Source: Loripinus fragilis (lineage: Eukaryota; Mollusca; Bivalvia; Lucinida; Lucinidae). Taken from it: a stretch of DNA of 64,000 bases. The stretch spans positions 71,559,644 to 71,623,643 of the forward strand of contig OZ026515.1 of NCBI GenBank assembly GCA_964019695.1. The letters are read 5' to 3'. A program made the position numbers and the translations under genes. The notes under the pieces are model-generated. The model was not told the origin of the DNA. It did no database searches and worked only from the letters and a program-made list of their open reading frames with translations. How positions within the stretch are numbered: the first letter of the stretch is position 1; the number at the start of each line of letters is the position of its first letter. This document shows positions 27,501 to 42,200 of this stretch, piece after piece.

Positions 27501-30500
27501 CATTCTAGATTTATAAATTGAGAACCATTTAGAAGAGAGGTTGTCAAGTAAATGTTTGTGATTGGGTTAACAACCAAGCATGCAGACTGTCTCATGATAT
27601 CTAAGTTATATCCAACCTTTTATAACATTTGCAAATTTTTTTTGATCTTTAAAATTAGGTTTTCCAACAATTCTTTTGACTTTATAAACTAATTCACCAT
27701 AAAATATAGGGATCACACATGTTTTTTCATGCATTAACATTTGCCGGGTCCTTGAACATGAGGCTGAGTGATCAAACATTGTCCGAGGCAACGGCAAATG
27801 TTAATGCAATGAAACAAACGTGTGATCGTTATTCTTGCATATTTTACCTGATTCCAACATAAACAGCACTGAAAACGTCGCTTAAACACTAAAGTATCCC
27901 TTTTCTTACACTTGATTTCTCTAAACAAAATGGCGTCAGTGTCAAACTTTCCAACGCCATTACGTCACCACAATGTCATTGACGTATCCGCGGAAAAAAG
28001 CATCGGCGAAATGATCTCTCAGTCAAGTTAGCAACACTTTCCCGTGTAACATCATGCAAACTATTCAGGGCTCAGATTAGGTTTGTCAAGTTTAAAACCA
28101 TGTTCAAACTGCACATGAATCTCATGATTTGAACATGGATTTTTGTTCATTTGACAACGGCTTCAAACAGTTTCATGCAGTCAATTTTATGCAACAATAT
28201 AGGCTCCCATATGCCCTGTTGCAGAAGATGTTTTAAACCAATATTGTATTTAACATACCAAGACATGAATTACAGACATTAAATGAGAGACTCCAAGAAT
28301 AGTAAGTGTGTATGATCAGGAAATACCACAATCACAAACCGCAGACAACCCCATGGCACCCCGAGGAAGAGCCGTTCAACCATCACGAGACACCAGGAAG
28401 ACAAATTAAGCAAAGCAATCAGCTCTCTCTTCCCCATTAAGATGATTGCAATACTAGAATGGACAAAAAAGTAACGTACAACAAAACATAGAACAATTAC
28501 AGACTCCCACAATGGGAGTAACAATAAACAAAAAGTCAACAACAACAGAACCACCGCCTTAGAACGGACAGCAGCCTAAGCTACCGGGGGGCTTAAATGC
28601 ATTTTACTGGTACCAAATCTTTGCCCTAGATTCTGCTGTTGTTGAAGTACAAGAAATGTTCAGCTCACATGGAGGCCATCTAACTAATGCAATCATCATG
28701 GAGAAACACTCTAATCAAATTACTACACCATGATGAAACAAAGAAAAGGGCTCATGACTCAGAGATAGTCAGAGTTAAAGAAAACCTCAAGTTGAGCCAC
28801 AAGGTATCATTTGGTAAAATTTTCAGGGGATTTCTTTACAATCGATTTTATACTGTGAAAGTGGGCACATTGTATTATACATATTACAAAACCATTACAC
28901 AACCTTTCGAAAAAGTTATTTGCACAGTGCAATTATAAGGTGACATATCATGGGTTTCAAACAAACCAATAATGATGTCAGTTATAAACTCATTGAAATC
29001 TTTCTCTTTTTCTCTTGTTTCAGAAGAGAGGATGTAAGAGCCACTGAAAAAGACAAGGTAAGCCAACACATTAAGCTTCTTCCTTCTTTATGCCCCTGCC
29101 ATGACAATGGCCGGGGCATTAAGTGTTACCCCTGTCCGTCCGTCCGTACTTACGTACGTCTGTACGTACGTCCCAACAACATCCACTCTCTAAAGCGAAT
29201 ACTTTTGATCAGAATTTTATGAAACTTGGTCACATTGTTTAGTACCATAATGTCTTCTTCAAGTTCAATAATGGTCCATATCGCACCAGGCTTTCAGTAG
29301 TTACGGCCCTTTGTTTGTGAAAATTCACTGTTTGAAACAATGTCCGCTCTCTAACTCGAATATTTTTTTATCAGAATTTTGTGAAACTTGGTCATATTGT
29401 TTAGTACCATAATGTCTTCTTCATGTTTGATAATGGTCTATATCGCACCAGGCTTTCAGTAGTTATGGCCCTTTGTTTATGAAAATTCACCGTTTTAAAC
29501 GATGTCCGCTCTATATCTGGAATATTTTTTATCAGAATTTTATGAAACTTGGTCACATTGTTTAGTACCATAATGGCTTCTACAAGTTCGATAATGGTCC
29601 ATATCGCACCAGGCTTTCAGTGGTTATGGCCCTTTGTTTATGAAAATTCACCGATGCATGTCTGCTCTCTAACTCGAATATTTTTTGTCAGAATTTTATG
29701 AAACTTGGTCACATTGTTAAGTACCATAATGTCTTCTTCAAGTTTGATAATGGTCCATATCGCACCAGGCCTTCAGTAGTTATGGCCCTTTGTTTATGAA
29801 AATTCACCGTTTCAAACGATGTCCACTCTCAGACTCGAATATTTATTAACAGAATTTTATGAAACTTGGTCTGATTGTTTAGTACCATAATGTGTTCTTC
29901 AAATTCAATAAGGGTCTATATCGCACAAGGCTTTCAGTAGTACCCTTTGTTTATGAAAATCCACTGTTTTAAACGATGTCTGCTCTCTAACTCCATTATT
30001 TATACCCCCTGCAAACTTTGTTCGTGGTAGGTATACTGTTTTAACGTTGTCCGTGCGTCCGTCCGTCCGTGCCTACGTCCGTGCATCCTTCCGTAACGTT
30101 TTGTTTCCTTAATATCTTGAAGAGTCATTGCTGGATTTTCATCGAACCTTGCAAATATGTTTATATATGCAAGACAAATACTTTAGAAACAAAAATGTAA
30201 GGGCTAGGGGCCAATTCTATTAGAGTTATTTCCTTTGTAGTTCTAAATGGCTTTTAATATAGGGTTTTATGCTTATGCTATTATAGGCCATACATGGGCC
30301 GATCAACTCCTACCACAGCTTTTGATGGAACAATTTGATACTTTTCCTATGCAATGTAGACACATTGGACATATGCATGAAGGAGTTTGGTTCAGAAAAA
30401 AAAAATTTTTGACAAAATGACAGCTGTGAGAACTTAGACAATTTTTCCCTAATAGGCTTTTGTATATGCATAGATGGTGCCTTCATGGGCCGATCAACTT

Positions 30501-33500
30501 CTACCACAGTTTTTGATGGAGCAATTTGATACTTTGCCTATACAATGTAGACACATTGAACATAAGCATGAAGGAGTTTGGTTCAGAAAAAAAAAATTGA
30601 CAAAATTACAGCAGTGAGAACTTAGACAATATTTCCCAAATAAGGTGTTTGTATATGCATAGATGGTGCCTTCATGGGCCGATCAACTCCTACCACAGCT
30701 TTTGATGGAGCAATTTGATACTTTGCCTATACAATGTAGACACATTTAACATATGCATGAAGGAGTTTGGTTTTTAAGAAAAAATAATTTTTGACAAAAT
30801 GACAGCTGTGAGAACTTAGACAGTTTTTCCCTAATAGGGCTTTTGTACATGCATAAATGGTTCCTTCATGGGCCGATCAACTTCTACCACAGCTTTTGAT
30901 GGAACAATTTGATACTTTGCCTATAGGATGTAGACACATTGAACATATGCATGAAGGAGTTTGGTTTAGAAAAAATAATTATTGACAAAATGACAGCTGT
31001 GGGAACTTAGACATTTTTCCCTAATAAGGCTTTTGTATATGCATTGATGGTGCCTTCATGGGCTGATCAACTCCTACCACAGCTTTTAATGGAGCAATTT
31101 GATACTTTGCCTATACAATATATACACATTGAACTTATGCATGAAGAAGTCTGGTTGCAAAAAAAAACAATTTTTGACAAAATGACAGCTATGAGAACTT
31201 AGACAATTTTTCACTTATATGGCTTTTGTATATGCATGTATAGTGCCTTTATAGGCCGATCAACTCCTACCACATCTTTTGATGGAGCAATTTGATACTT
31301 TGCCGCTACAACGTAGACATATTGAACATATGCATGAAGGAGTTTGGTATGGAAAAAATAATTTTTGACAAAATGACAGCTGTTAGAACTTAGACAATTT
31401 TCCCCTAACAAGGCTTTTGTATACCCGACAAAAAAGAAACGCACCACTTAGAACTGTTCAATTTCAGGAAGATCACAAGTGATAGGCCAATTTAGTTTAT
31501 ATCAGTGCAAAGGTATGCCAGGTACTGCTGCGTCACACGTCTTTTGCAATCAGGAGTCGAAATTGTGTTTAAGAAAATTGGTCATGAACCAAGTGGGGGT
31601 CAATTTGTAAAGTCACAGGAAATGATTGTTATATAATGCTCTCTTGCTGGATAAGTTCAAGCAATTGGATTCATCTCAGTAGACCAAATTGTACCCAGAT
31701 ACTTATTCTTTGCAAATTCTATCTTTAAATTCAGCATTCGCGATAATTGAACACTAGGTAGCCCATGTATTGTGACTACCCTTTGGATAAAGATTCCACA
31801 GTGGAGATAAACCTTACAAACATTTAAAGATTTCAACATTGTTTTAATCCATTTAAATGATCCTAACTGTTGAAAATGGATTTTGGAATAACAAAAAAGG
31901 ATCAATAAACACAGTCATTGGTTGTCTCACATAACGACAACATATCATTTTCATACTTTACTTATGTAAAACATACTCGGAATTTCATGTAGACAGTAGC
32001 GTTGAATTAATGCTTCCAAAACTCCTTTAATTTGCCTTGATGTGTTTTGTGCCTACACAGGGAAAGTACAGATACTCATCTACGTCACATTTAAGTTTAA
32101 GTTAATTTTGATCAGAAATGAAAATGTCATGACAATTAACATTTTTGCATTAAAAGGAGATCATAATGGGAAAATCTTAGTGGTGCGTTTCTATTTTTGT
32201 CGGGTATATATGCATAGATTGTGCCTACATGGGCTGATCAACTCCTACCACAGCTTTTGATGGAGCAATTTATTATGTTGCCTATACAATATAGACACAT
32301 TGAACATGTGCATGAAGGGGTACCACAGCTTTTGAATGAGCAATTTGATATGTTGCCTATACAATAGAGACACATTGAACATATGCATGAAGGAGTTTAG
32401 TTCGGAAAAAATAATTTTTGATAAAATGACATCTATGAGAATTTAGACTATTGTTCCAATATAAGCTTTGATATATAGAGCTTTCAGATGTGAATTATTT
32501 TGTGTATTTGATCTTAACAAATGTTCCAGATTGCAAGCTTTAGGATCATTTGCACAGATTCTACTATATTCTTGTTTTCACAGATTTTACTGAAATCTTT
32601 TTTTCAAAACTAGGGTCTGCTGGTTTGAACTATCACTTGCCAAAACTAGGTTTTTTCAATGACCCTTACTGTGCGGGGGGTATCTAATAAGCATTGCTCA
32701 TTGACTTTTTACCTGCGTCGCTTTAGGGAGAGCAGGTCTAGTAGTGGGTCCACTCCGTCTGTCCGTCCGTCTGTCCACTTTAGGGGTATCAAGTTTGTGT
32801 AATCTGTAACTCCAAAAGTTTTCATTCCTTTTCATTCAAACTTTGCCTAATGATTGTACACATATTGAAGATGTGCACCTCCTATTTTGTGCACATTTCA
32901 TATTTTTTTTTTTTCATTTTTGAGGGGTGTTGAACTTAGACATTTTTTTCTTCCGAAATGCCTAGGGGGTGCCTAGTTTGTGTAATCTGTAACTCATATA
33001 GTATTCATTCCTGTATATTCATACTTTACCTAATGATTGTTCACACATTGAAGATGTGCACCTTCTATTTTGTGCACATTTCATTTTTTTTTTCTAATTT
33101 TTTACTGGTGTTGAACTTAGACATTTTTTTCATCATAAATGCTAAGGGGTGCCTAGTTTGTGTAATCTGAATCTCCAACAGTATTCAATCGTTTATATTC
33201 AAACTTTGCATAATGATTGTTCACACATTGAAGATGTGTACCTCCTATTTTGTTCACGTTTCATAATTTTTTAAACTTTTTTGACGGGTGTTGAACTTAG
33301 ACATTTTTTTCCATCCGTAATGCTTAGGGGGTGCCTAGTTTGTGTAATATGTAACTCCAACAGGATTCATTACTTTATATTCAAACTTTGCATAATGATT
33401 GTTCACACATAGAAGATATGCTACTCTTATTTTGTGCACATTTAATAAATATTTTTTCCATTTTTGACGGGCGTTGAACTTAGACATTTTTTCCCTCTGA

Positions 33501-36500
33501 GATGCTTAGGGGGTGCCTAGTTTGTGTAATCTGTAACTCCAACAGTATACATTACTTTATATTCAAACTTTGCATAATGATTGTTCACACATTGAAGATG
33601 TGCACCTCCCATTTTGTGCACATTAAATAAATATTTTTCCATTTTTGACGGGTGTTGAACTTAGACATTTTTTCCTTCTGAGATGCTTAGGGGGTGTCTT
33701 GTTTGTGTAATCTGTAACTCAAGCAGTTTTCATTCCTTTATATTCAAACTTTGTATTATGATTGTTCACTCATTGAACATGTACACCCTATATTTATGCA
33801 CATTTGATAATATATTTTTGAGTGTTAAACTTCGAAATTGTTAAGTCACCTACTGTAGATTACATTGTGTAATTTGGTGTAATCGGATTTCATTCCTGTA
33901 TATTTGAACTTACCATATCGACTGTTCACACACCTATATGCACCCGCGACGCAGGTCCAGAGCAGAGTTTGGTCTTGTTTCATTTTACCCTGAAGTTTAA
34001 CAAAGGAATTATAGGAAAATTATTCCTTTGTAAAATTGTCCCTTTATAATAGTATTCACTTATACCACTTATACCACAAAGCACTATCCATTCTTATGGA
34101 CCCCTAACATAGCGTTACGATGGGTTAGTCAAAAATAACTGAGCCCTACCTTATAATATTTAATTCAAGTAAAATGGACACATATTTAAATTACATTTCA
34201 TCGTAGTTAAATGTCATCTTTTCAATAACCTAATTTATATCTGTTGGTAGGCTCTATATACTGGTTGCTAGGCAACCGAGCATGACCTGTCGAACAGGTG
34301 TGTTCACATTGTAATACATCAATATCTAAGCGTTGCCATGGAAACGATAATGCCAATGTAATGCTGCATTTACTGTTATTTGATACCTATTACATGTACC
34401 TACTCAGTGCCATAGAAAAGAAAACAACTGACCACAAATTATAGATGCTGTGGTAGTTTGATTTAAGAATTTAGCAAATTTTTACTTGCCCACCCACATT
34501 CATATTAACACAATTTTAACAGAAAACATAAAATAATAGCCTAATAATGCTTTTGCAGTACTGCATACACAAACAAACCCTCAGCAATATTGAATTACTT
34601 GTTTGGATTAAATGATTCTGTTTCCATGGCAACACAATCCTCATGTATTTGAAAATTAGTGAAATTTTGACTTATTTTGTTGCTAGGCAACGCATGCAAT
34701 CAGTGTTCACCTAAACATTTACAAACCAAGTAAAATGAAAAGACAATATGACATATGTTATTCAAATGAATGTCAAATATGTCTTTCTCAAAAACTATCA
34801 AGCCCACAAGCTTTTTTAATACATACTTTATATTCCTGGTTGCGGAGATCATGAACGCCTCGCTCTGACTGACGATCTTTAGTTGCCTAGCAACCATAAC
34901 AGAAGCTTCACCGAGGTAATTATTTTGTGTCAAAACGTCTATGACATGTTATACTTATAAAAGATGATCACATTTCTTGTCTACAATAAGAGGCTAAGAT
35001 ATAATGAGGTAGGGCTCAGTTATTTTTTACTAACCCTCGTATAAAGGGACTGCACTGTAATATAAAACAGATAAAAGTTCAGAGCTTCCAAAGCATAATT
35101 TAATAAGGTTTTAGAATTTTACTTTTTGTATCTGCTTATAATTATAATTAGTAGTACATGTAACAGAAAATTCAGGTTCCAACATCTTTTCTTACATTAT
35201 ATCCCATTGGCTTGCTGAATAAATTTTAATTTTCAATATATAGCAGTACACTTCTAATTACTTGCCAGGTCAGCTGTATGATTCCATTTATTATAATAGA
35301 TCATAAGCTACTAGGAAAACAGTGAAGATGCTGATCAGTCAGTTAGCTTTAGCTATTCAAAAAAATAAATATATCCAGGCTCGGAAGGACAAGGGTTAAA
35401 TGCAGGTTTCTTAACCCATTTAAGCGGAATGGACTTTCCTACCCTTATTAGAAGGATTAGCCCATTTCCAATTTTAGGAATGAAGGGGAGAATTTTTGTT
35501 TCTGTTCATAGAACATTATGTAAGCATACAGTGGAGACCCTGATCAGATGTTGGCTGTGCAGCATCTAGTCTGGTTCTACACTGTTTGCCTATGTCCCTC
35601 AAAATGGATGCTAGGCTTGTATGGGTTAACTTATTGCAGTGGTAACCTATGCACAAATACTTTGACATTGTAGACTTAGATTAGTATGGCAACTCCTCAG
35701 GATCAGCACCGCTTTCAGAAATAAAACAAGCTTACAGACAGAAATGAGATGCAATGTTAGAAATTCTTAACTGTGTAAATGTATATTGGACCAACCACAC
35801 ATTTACTTTACATTTAAGGGCCTTGACACGAGAAAACCTGTCTTTCTGGGTTTGCGAAAAATAATGGTGCAGAGCAGTCTGTACATCTGTGCAGTGTGAT
35901 CAGCGCCTTTGTTATTCGCTTTTGTAAAGTATCAAATCTACTCTTGCTTCAAGCCAAATTTCTAGCTAGTCTCTGTAGACTAGGAGACTGGTTCGAGTTT
36001 CACTTTGTCAGAAACCCTGAAGACAGGTTTTGTCATGTCAAGGCCCATATAAGCTGGATGGAAGATTACATCAGTCTAAAAATGGTTTAATAGAGGACCC
36101 ACTTTGTGAAATTTTCCCCCCACTAAACATATTTTTTTATGTTTTTCACATTGATTTTAGGTGATAAAATTATTTTTAATTTTAGCGAACTGAGTTTGCG
36201 ATGAAATTTGTAAAGAAAAATTGGCGCCAATTTCTCCAAAAGATATGAAGTTTGTGGCGCAAACAGATTTTTGTGTACATAGATGAAGATTTTTCAATAA
36301 ATGAAATTCACCCAAGTTTTCTAAGATTTTTATTGACAGGTAAATTTCACAGAGGCATGCCAGAAAGGGATCGTCTCTAAAGAATATTCGTAAGCTATGA
36401 ATATATCCTTATTTAGTAGTTGTGTATAGCATAATACTGCCGTTTGCATACCCAGAATTAACTGTGTATATGCAGAATCTACTTTGAGCATGATCATTTG

Positions 36501-39127
36501 TAGGAACTGTTTCGCATGACATGCCATTTTTCCCTTTATGCACATGCTCGCAAACGGACGGTTTCGAGATGACCCCAGTAGCCTAATGCACGAGCGAACC
36601 AGGCGAGGTTTCCAAAATATTTGAACATTCATCGCCTTAGTTAGTGAATTAGGGCGGTGCAATGCAACTTTTTGACTGCGTATTTGACTTAGTTTATTTG
36701 CAATTTGCTTAAAATGCTCAAAGAGTGCAGAGTTAACTCTAGCGGCTTGGACGTTGGAACCGTTTGGAGAAGTTGGCGGTAATTTGTCTCTACAACTTTC
36801 GTCACAAACACAGTTTGCTAAAATTAAAAACAAAAAAGTTTTCGCAGTAAATCAATGTGAAAAACAAAAAATCAAGTCTAGTCGCATCTTTTAGGAGGCA
36901 TAGTTATCCAGCATGCAAAGAGTAATATTAATACTGATTTTGTTTTTTTTTTTCAGATTGAGATGTATAAATGTTTTAGACCTGGAGATATAGTAGTGGC
37001 CAGAGTAATATCCTTGTTCAAAAGAAACAAATTAAATCAAGTGTTGTCCTCCAAAATGACCAGCCCCAAGGTTATAAAACTTTTTCTGTGCTCAACTCAA
37101 CTGAGCTTGAAATTTCACCTGCTCAAATAAACTAAAATGTGAAAAAATGAAGATTTTTGTGGCTTTAAAACTCTCAGATGCTGTATTTATCCTGCTAAAA
37201 AATGTTAAAATGCCAACAATTGTTGGCAATTTAACATTAGCAGGATAAAATTGTTGACATTTTAACATTTATTAGCAGGATAAATTTCATGCTCAGCTGA
37301 GTTGAGCATGAAAATTGAAAAAAAAGTTTTATAATGTCAGGGCCAGGTTTTTTTGTGGCTATTTGGATCATTCAATGTCCATTGTCAACAATCTGCTTTA
37401 AATGACAAGTCCTATACCTCTGAGTCAATTTAACCAAACTTCACAGGAATGTTCCTTAGGTGACCCTCTACAAAAATAGCTAAAAGAAATTTGATCCATC
37501 AAATAACATGGCCACCAGGGAGCCTGACGTATCGTGAAAACAAAAACTTAAAAAATCTTCTCTGAAATGGCATGTCAGATTTCAAATTAATTAGGCAGAA
37601 ATGGTCACTGGGTGACCTACAAAAAGAGCTAAAATGTGGCGGGTTTCTTTTATGTACCTATATAAGAAACTTTAAACACCTTTTCCTCTGAAACCAATGG
37701 TCAGAATTGAAAACATTGGCTGAAATAGCCACTGGGTGGCCCTCTATAAAAATAGCTTAAGACTAATTTCCAGTTTCCCTTATGTACCTATAATATAAGA
37801 AGCTTTAAGCATATTTTCCTCTGAAACCTATGGTCAGAATTGAAAAGCAAAACAATTTGGCAGAAGTAGTCACTAGGCAGCCCCCTACGAAAATAGCTAA
37901 AAGAAATTTGACCCATCAAAAAACATGGCCGCCAGTGGCCATGGCTTATGAGATAAGGCAAACTTTAAAAACTTCTCTTGAAACCGATCATCAGAATTCA
38001 AAATAATTTAGAAGAAATGGTCACTGGGTGACCTTCTACTAAAAGAGCTAAAATGAATTTGATCCATCAAAAACATGACCGCCAGGGGGCATGGTCAGTT
38101 TCCTTAGTGTATTATCCAACTATTAGGAACCAGTTGGGGGCTTGGCTAGACAGTAGTCTAGCCAAGCCCCCAACTGGTTCCTATCTCAGTTAGCTATACA
38201 AGAGACTCGGACATTGCATACCACGTGGTGATACAGTGACTTAATTTATTTCAACAGAAATCTGAAAAGTTTAGGTTAAGTTCCTATTTGAAAGAACTTA
38301 AAATAGATTTTTTTTTTGGAAAATTCAATGTGTGAACTGAATATTTTACTCCTATTTTGCATTGTCGGCAATGGGGAAATATTTAGTGGAATGCCTCTTA
38401 TATATAGGTAGTATTCCACTAAATATTCATGAGGTGTGGCCACGCTCTAAATGGGGTGGAGATTATTGTCAGAAGAAAACTCCAGTGAATTATTTCATTG
38501 GTCATATACCTTTGCTTTATAAGGTGATAAAAGACCAGATATAATAAATCAAAGTCAAGAGTGTTTGAACATTTTATGCCCAAAGCAGGAGAAAACGATT
38601 GATTTTTAGCTCGCCGTAGCGATTTAGGGCCACTTGGCCCTCTTGTTTAAACCACCCCCTCTGATAAAAATCATCCATTAATTTGCTTCGAGACTACTGG
38701 GTTCCTAAACCCTAACAGAAATTTAAAAAGTTAGGGCAGTATTTTTAAATAAAAACTTTTGGGACAATTCTATGTGTGCATATTTAGGAAGGACTGGATA
38801 TTTCACCTCTATTTTGGATTGTTGGCAATGGGGAAATCATTATTAAAAAGCCTTCTTATCACTGTAAGGCAAATGAAACCACTCATCAGAATTCAAAATA
38901 ATTTGGCAGAAACATTCACTGGGTAACCTACAAAAATAGTTAAATGAATTTGATCTGTCCAAAAACATGGGGTGTTGCTAACCTGTACAAGAAGCAACTA
39001 AACACAGGTGAGAAATTCAGGCCCTCTTGTTTTTGGCTCACCTAAGCTCAAAGTGAGCTATTAGTCAATGTCTGTTGTGTGCCATAAGCAATTTGCTTTA
39101 AATGACCACTCTATCTATCTATCTATG

Positions 39128-39218
<91 letters not shown>

Positions 39219-42200
39219 TCATTCTGCAGCACCCTCTCACAAGTATAATGTGCAGTCGCGCTGTCAGTGCAAGGATAAAAGCTAGATTCTAGCAGATGTA
39301 AAAGTGAAATAGTGAGAAGGAATGTAAAAGTGAAATAGTGAGAAGGAAATATAAGATGATAGTGTTAATGCAGCTGTGAAATTTAAAAGCAGGTTAAAGA
39401 CAGTGTTTAGATTTATGGAGACTGGTGATTGATCTGGCAGACTCCTTCTTTGAAGGAGTCTAGATCAGCCCTTAGAACAAACTCTGATGGAAGTCTATTC
39501 CACACCGGGCCGCGTAGCGCAGTCGGTAACGTGTCTGGCAACAGATGCGAGTCTGACTGCAGATCCAGGGGTCGCGGGTTCGATACCGGCCCGGTCCCAT
39601 ACTTTCGTGGAGATTGATCATGAAATAATTTCTACGGTCATTCTCCCCCTTCCGCTGAATCATTCAAGAAGGGTTGTTGTCAGTTACAAGCGAAAGTATG
39701 TGCACGAAGTACTGGTTAACTGCTTGTTCAAGCTTGCCCAGGAAAAAGTGTGGTTAGGTGAACTGACCGTCCCGCAATGACCATAGCTGTTGACTTGGGA
39801 CGTAAAGCAATAAAACAAACAAAGTCTATTCCAGAGTACAATAGTTGCTGGGTAGAACTCCTCCTATATTACTGGGCCAATTTAAGCTATACTTCACAGG
39901 AATATTTCCTGGATAACTCTCTACAAAAATGGCTAAGGCGAATTTTATTTGTTAATAAACATGGCCATCAAGGGGCGTGGACAGTTACCCTTTTGTACCT
40001 TTTATCATATTTATGACTTTTGATCAATAAATTGACCATAGTATGATACTGATGACTTTCCTTATCTGTATACATATCACTGGGTGATTCACAGTCCTAT
40101 CTCCTAACAACAGCTGAAAATGAACTTGGAGTTGTCATGGCAACAAGTGAAGCAGGTAATATGGAGTTCTCTATTGTGAACCATCATTCTTCAGCTATCT
40201 TGCTTAACCCTTTAATGGACAAGTCCATCCATTCATTCTTAAGATATTGAGTGGAAATGACATTCTTAAGATATTGAGTGGAAATGACATTCTGAATTTG
40301 AAAAAGTTGAAGGAGCATATTGCTTTGAGCGTGTCGGTCCGGCTAAGCTAGGGCTTTTAAATTTCATACATAGATTCCCCATCAAAAAATAACTGACCCG
40401 TATTTCTTTTTAAGTCTGGATTATCTCCCTTTGTGGTGTTATGCCCCTTTTAAAGGGCCATAATGAAATTTTGTAATCAACATATCTCACAAACTATTAC
40501 AGCTAGGAGCTTCGAACATGGTCAGCTGATAGAGGATAATGAGTAGATTACCTAGTGAAATGAAAAAAAGTTTGTTTGTTTTTTGAGTTATTGCCCTTTG
40601 CAAATTTGGGCATTGAAAACTTGTAATCAAGATATCTCAAAAATTATTATAGCTAGCATGTCCCAAATATGGTCAGTTAGTAGAAGGTGATGAGTAGATT
40701 ACCTGGTGGAAAGTTATTTTATTTGTTTTCGAGTTATTGCCCTTTGTAAATTTGGGCATTGAAAATTTTAATAAAGATATCTCGAAACATTTTATAGCTA
40801 GCAGCTTCAAACTTTGTCATCTGATTACTGGGCGAAATTATTTTTTAGATCAAATAAGGTGAGCTGATAGAGTATGGTGAGTAGTATAGCTAGAAGCTTC
40901 AAACTTAAGATGACCCTTGTGTTATAAAAAGAGTACCATCCTTCTTGACAAGCAAAGGGTTGTGGCATAGTGTTTCATAAACATCATTTCTAGTTAAATC
41001 TAACTTTGCCTATTAAAATTATTTTTTTTAAATATAACATCATTTCACTTTTCAGCCCTACTTTGCTTATACTCTCATAATGACCGGTTTGTTTCTTCTC
41101 TTTGCTAGGAGCCGAGATGGTGCCTGTAAGTTGGTGCAAGATGAAATGCCCAAAAACTTTTACAGAAGAATTCCGTAAAGTGGCTAAAGTACAAAAAGAC
41201 TTTTTGCAATATACTGGAACATAATAAATTTTACTACTTATATATGTTTATCATTCATATGAGAAAATTATATAGGCCAGCCCAGGAAGAAATGGTACTT
41301 GTAATTATATGCCTGGCCATTCATTACATGCATGTGTAGTTATTCAAGCCCCGAGGTTATGCTCAACTCAGCTGAGCATGAAATTTATCCTGCTCATAAA
41401 CGTTAAAATGCCAACAATTGTTAGCATTTTAACATTTATTAGCAAGATAAATACAACATCTGAGAGACTTAAAGCAAGAAACTTCTTCATTTGTCGGTAT
41501 TTTAGTTGATACGAGCAGTTGAAATTTCATGCTCATTTGAGTTGATCATGAAAAAAGCTTTATAACCTCGGAGCCAGGTGTCAATTTTTTTGGTCTGACC
41601 TAATAGAATGGCATGATCAGCTAGCTTAAATGTCTTCTATGCCATGTTAGATAAAAACTATTAAAACAAAATTTTTGTCTCTGAAACTTATTGGCCAATC
41701 ACCTTTAGTCCTGGTATGTCTCATTAGGGATATGGGCCTTTCAATGTTGATCTTAGTTTGATCTTGCCATTGTAAAACCTTGTATTCAGGTAATCTACTT
41801 TCTTGTGAATCAGTGCGAGGTGAATTTCCCTAGGACCTAAGGTCCACTGTTCTTGTGATGTGGTTCATTCTGATTTTTGGTGTACACAGCCACCAATCCC
41901 GCTCCTTTATCGCATAAAATCAATACTGTGTTATGAAGAAGAGGGACCTGTTTTCTATGAATGAGATGGACCTTAAATTCAGCAAATTCATTATTTTTTC
42001 TAACCAATACAAAATTTCAGAAATACGAAAATGCTATTTGATGGTCTTGATGTCTATCTTCGAAATACCTTAAATAGTGTGCCCTGACACCTAAACAGAT
42101 TCTGAATATGTTTTGAAGTTGAAAAAATGCCATTTCACTTCATTACAACCATTTAAAGTGTCAAGCAGAAAATCCTCTTCAAACCGATATCAGTGTCGGA

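Noticed and set aside
22800..27540. CRISPR-like or coding repeat array
   Set aside because: Units are contiguous 66-bp repeats without unique spacers. In frame they contain stops; the origin is the exon 4 splice border.
28279..28760. Coding remnant on either strand
   Set aside because: Some stretches read gag-like on the + strand, but frames shift every few codons and no motif is identifiable. A 91-codon - strand frame is hydrophobic and likely chance.
37005..37010. Donor AGA|GTAATA for EXOSC1 exon 6
   Set aside because: A better consensus match than the one used, but it would delete VISL and more of the S1 core unless another exon supplies it.
39068..39292. 74-codon frame with YLSI repeats
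   Set aside because: It is the translation of the (CTAT)n microsatellite.
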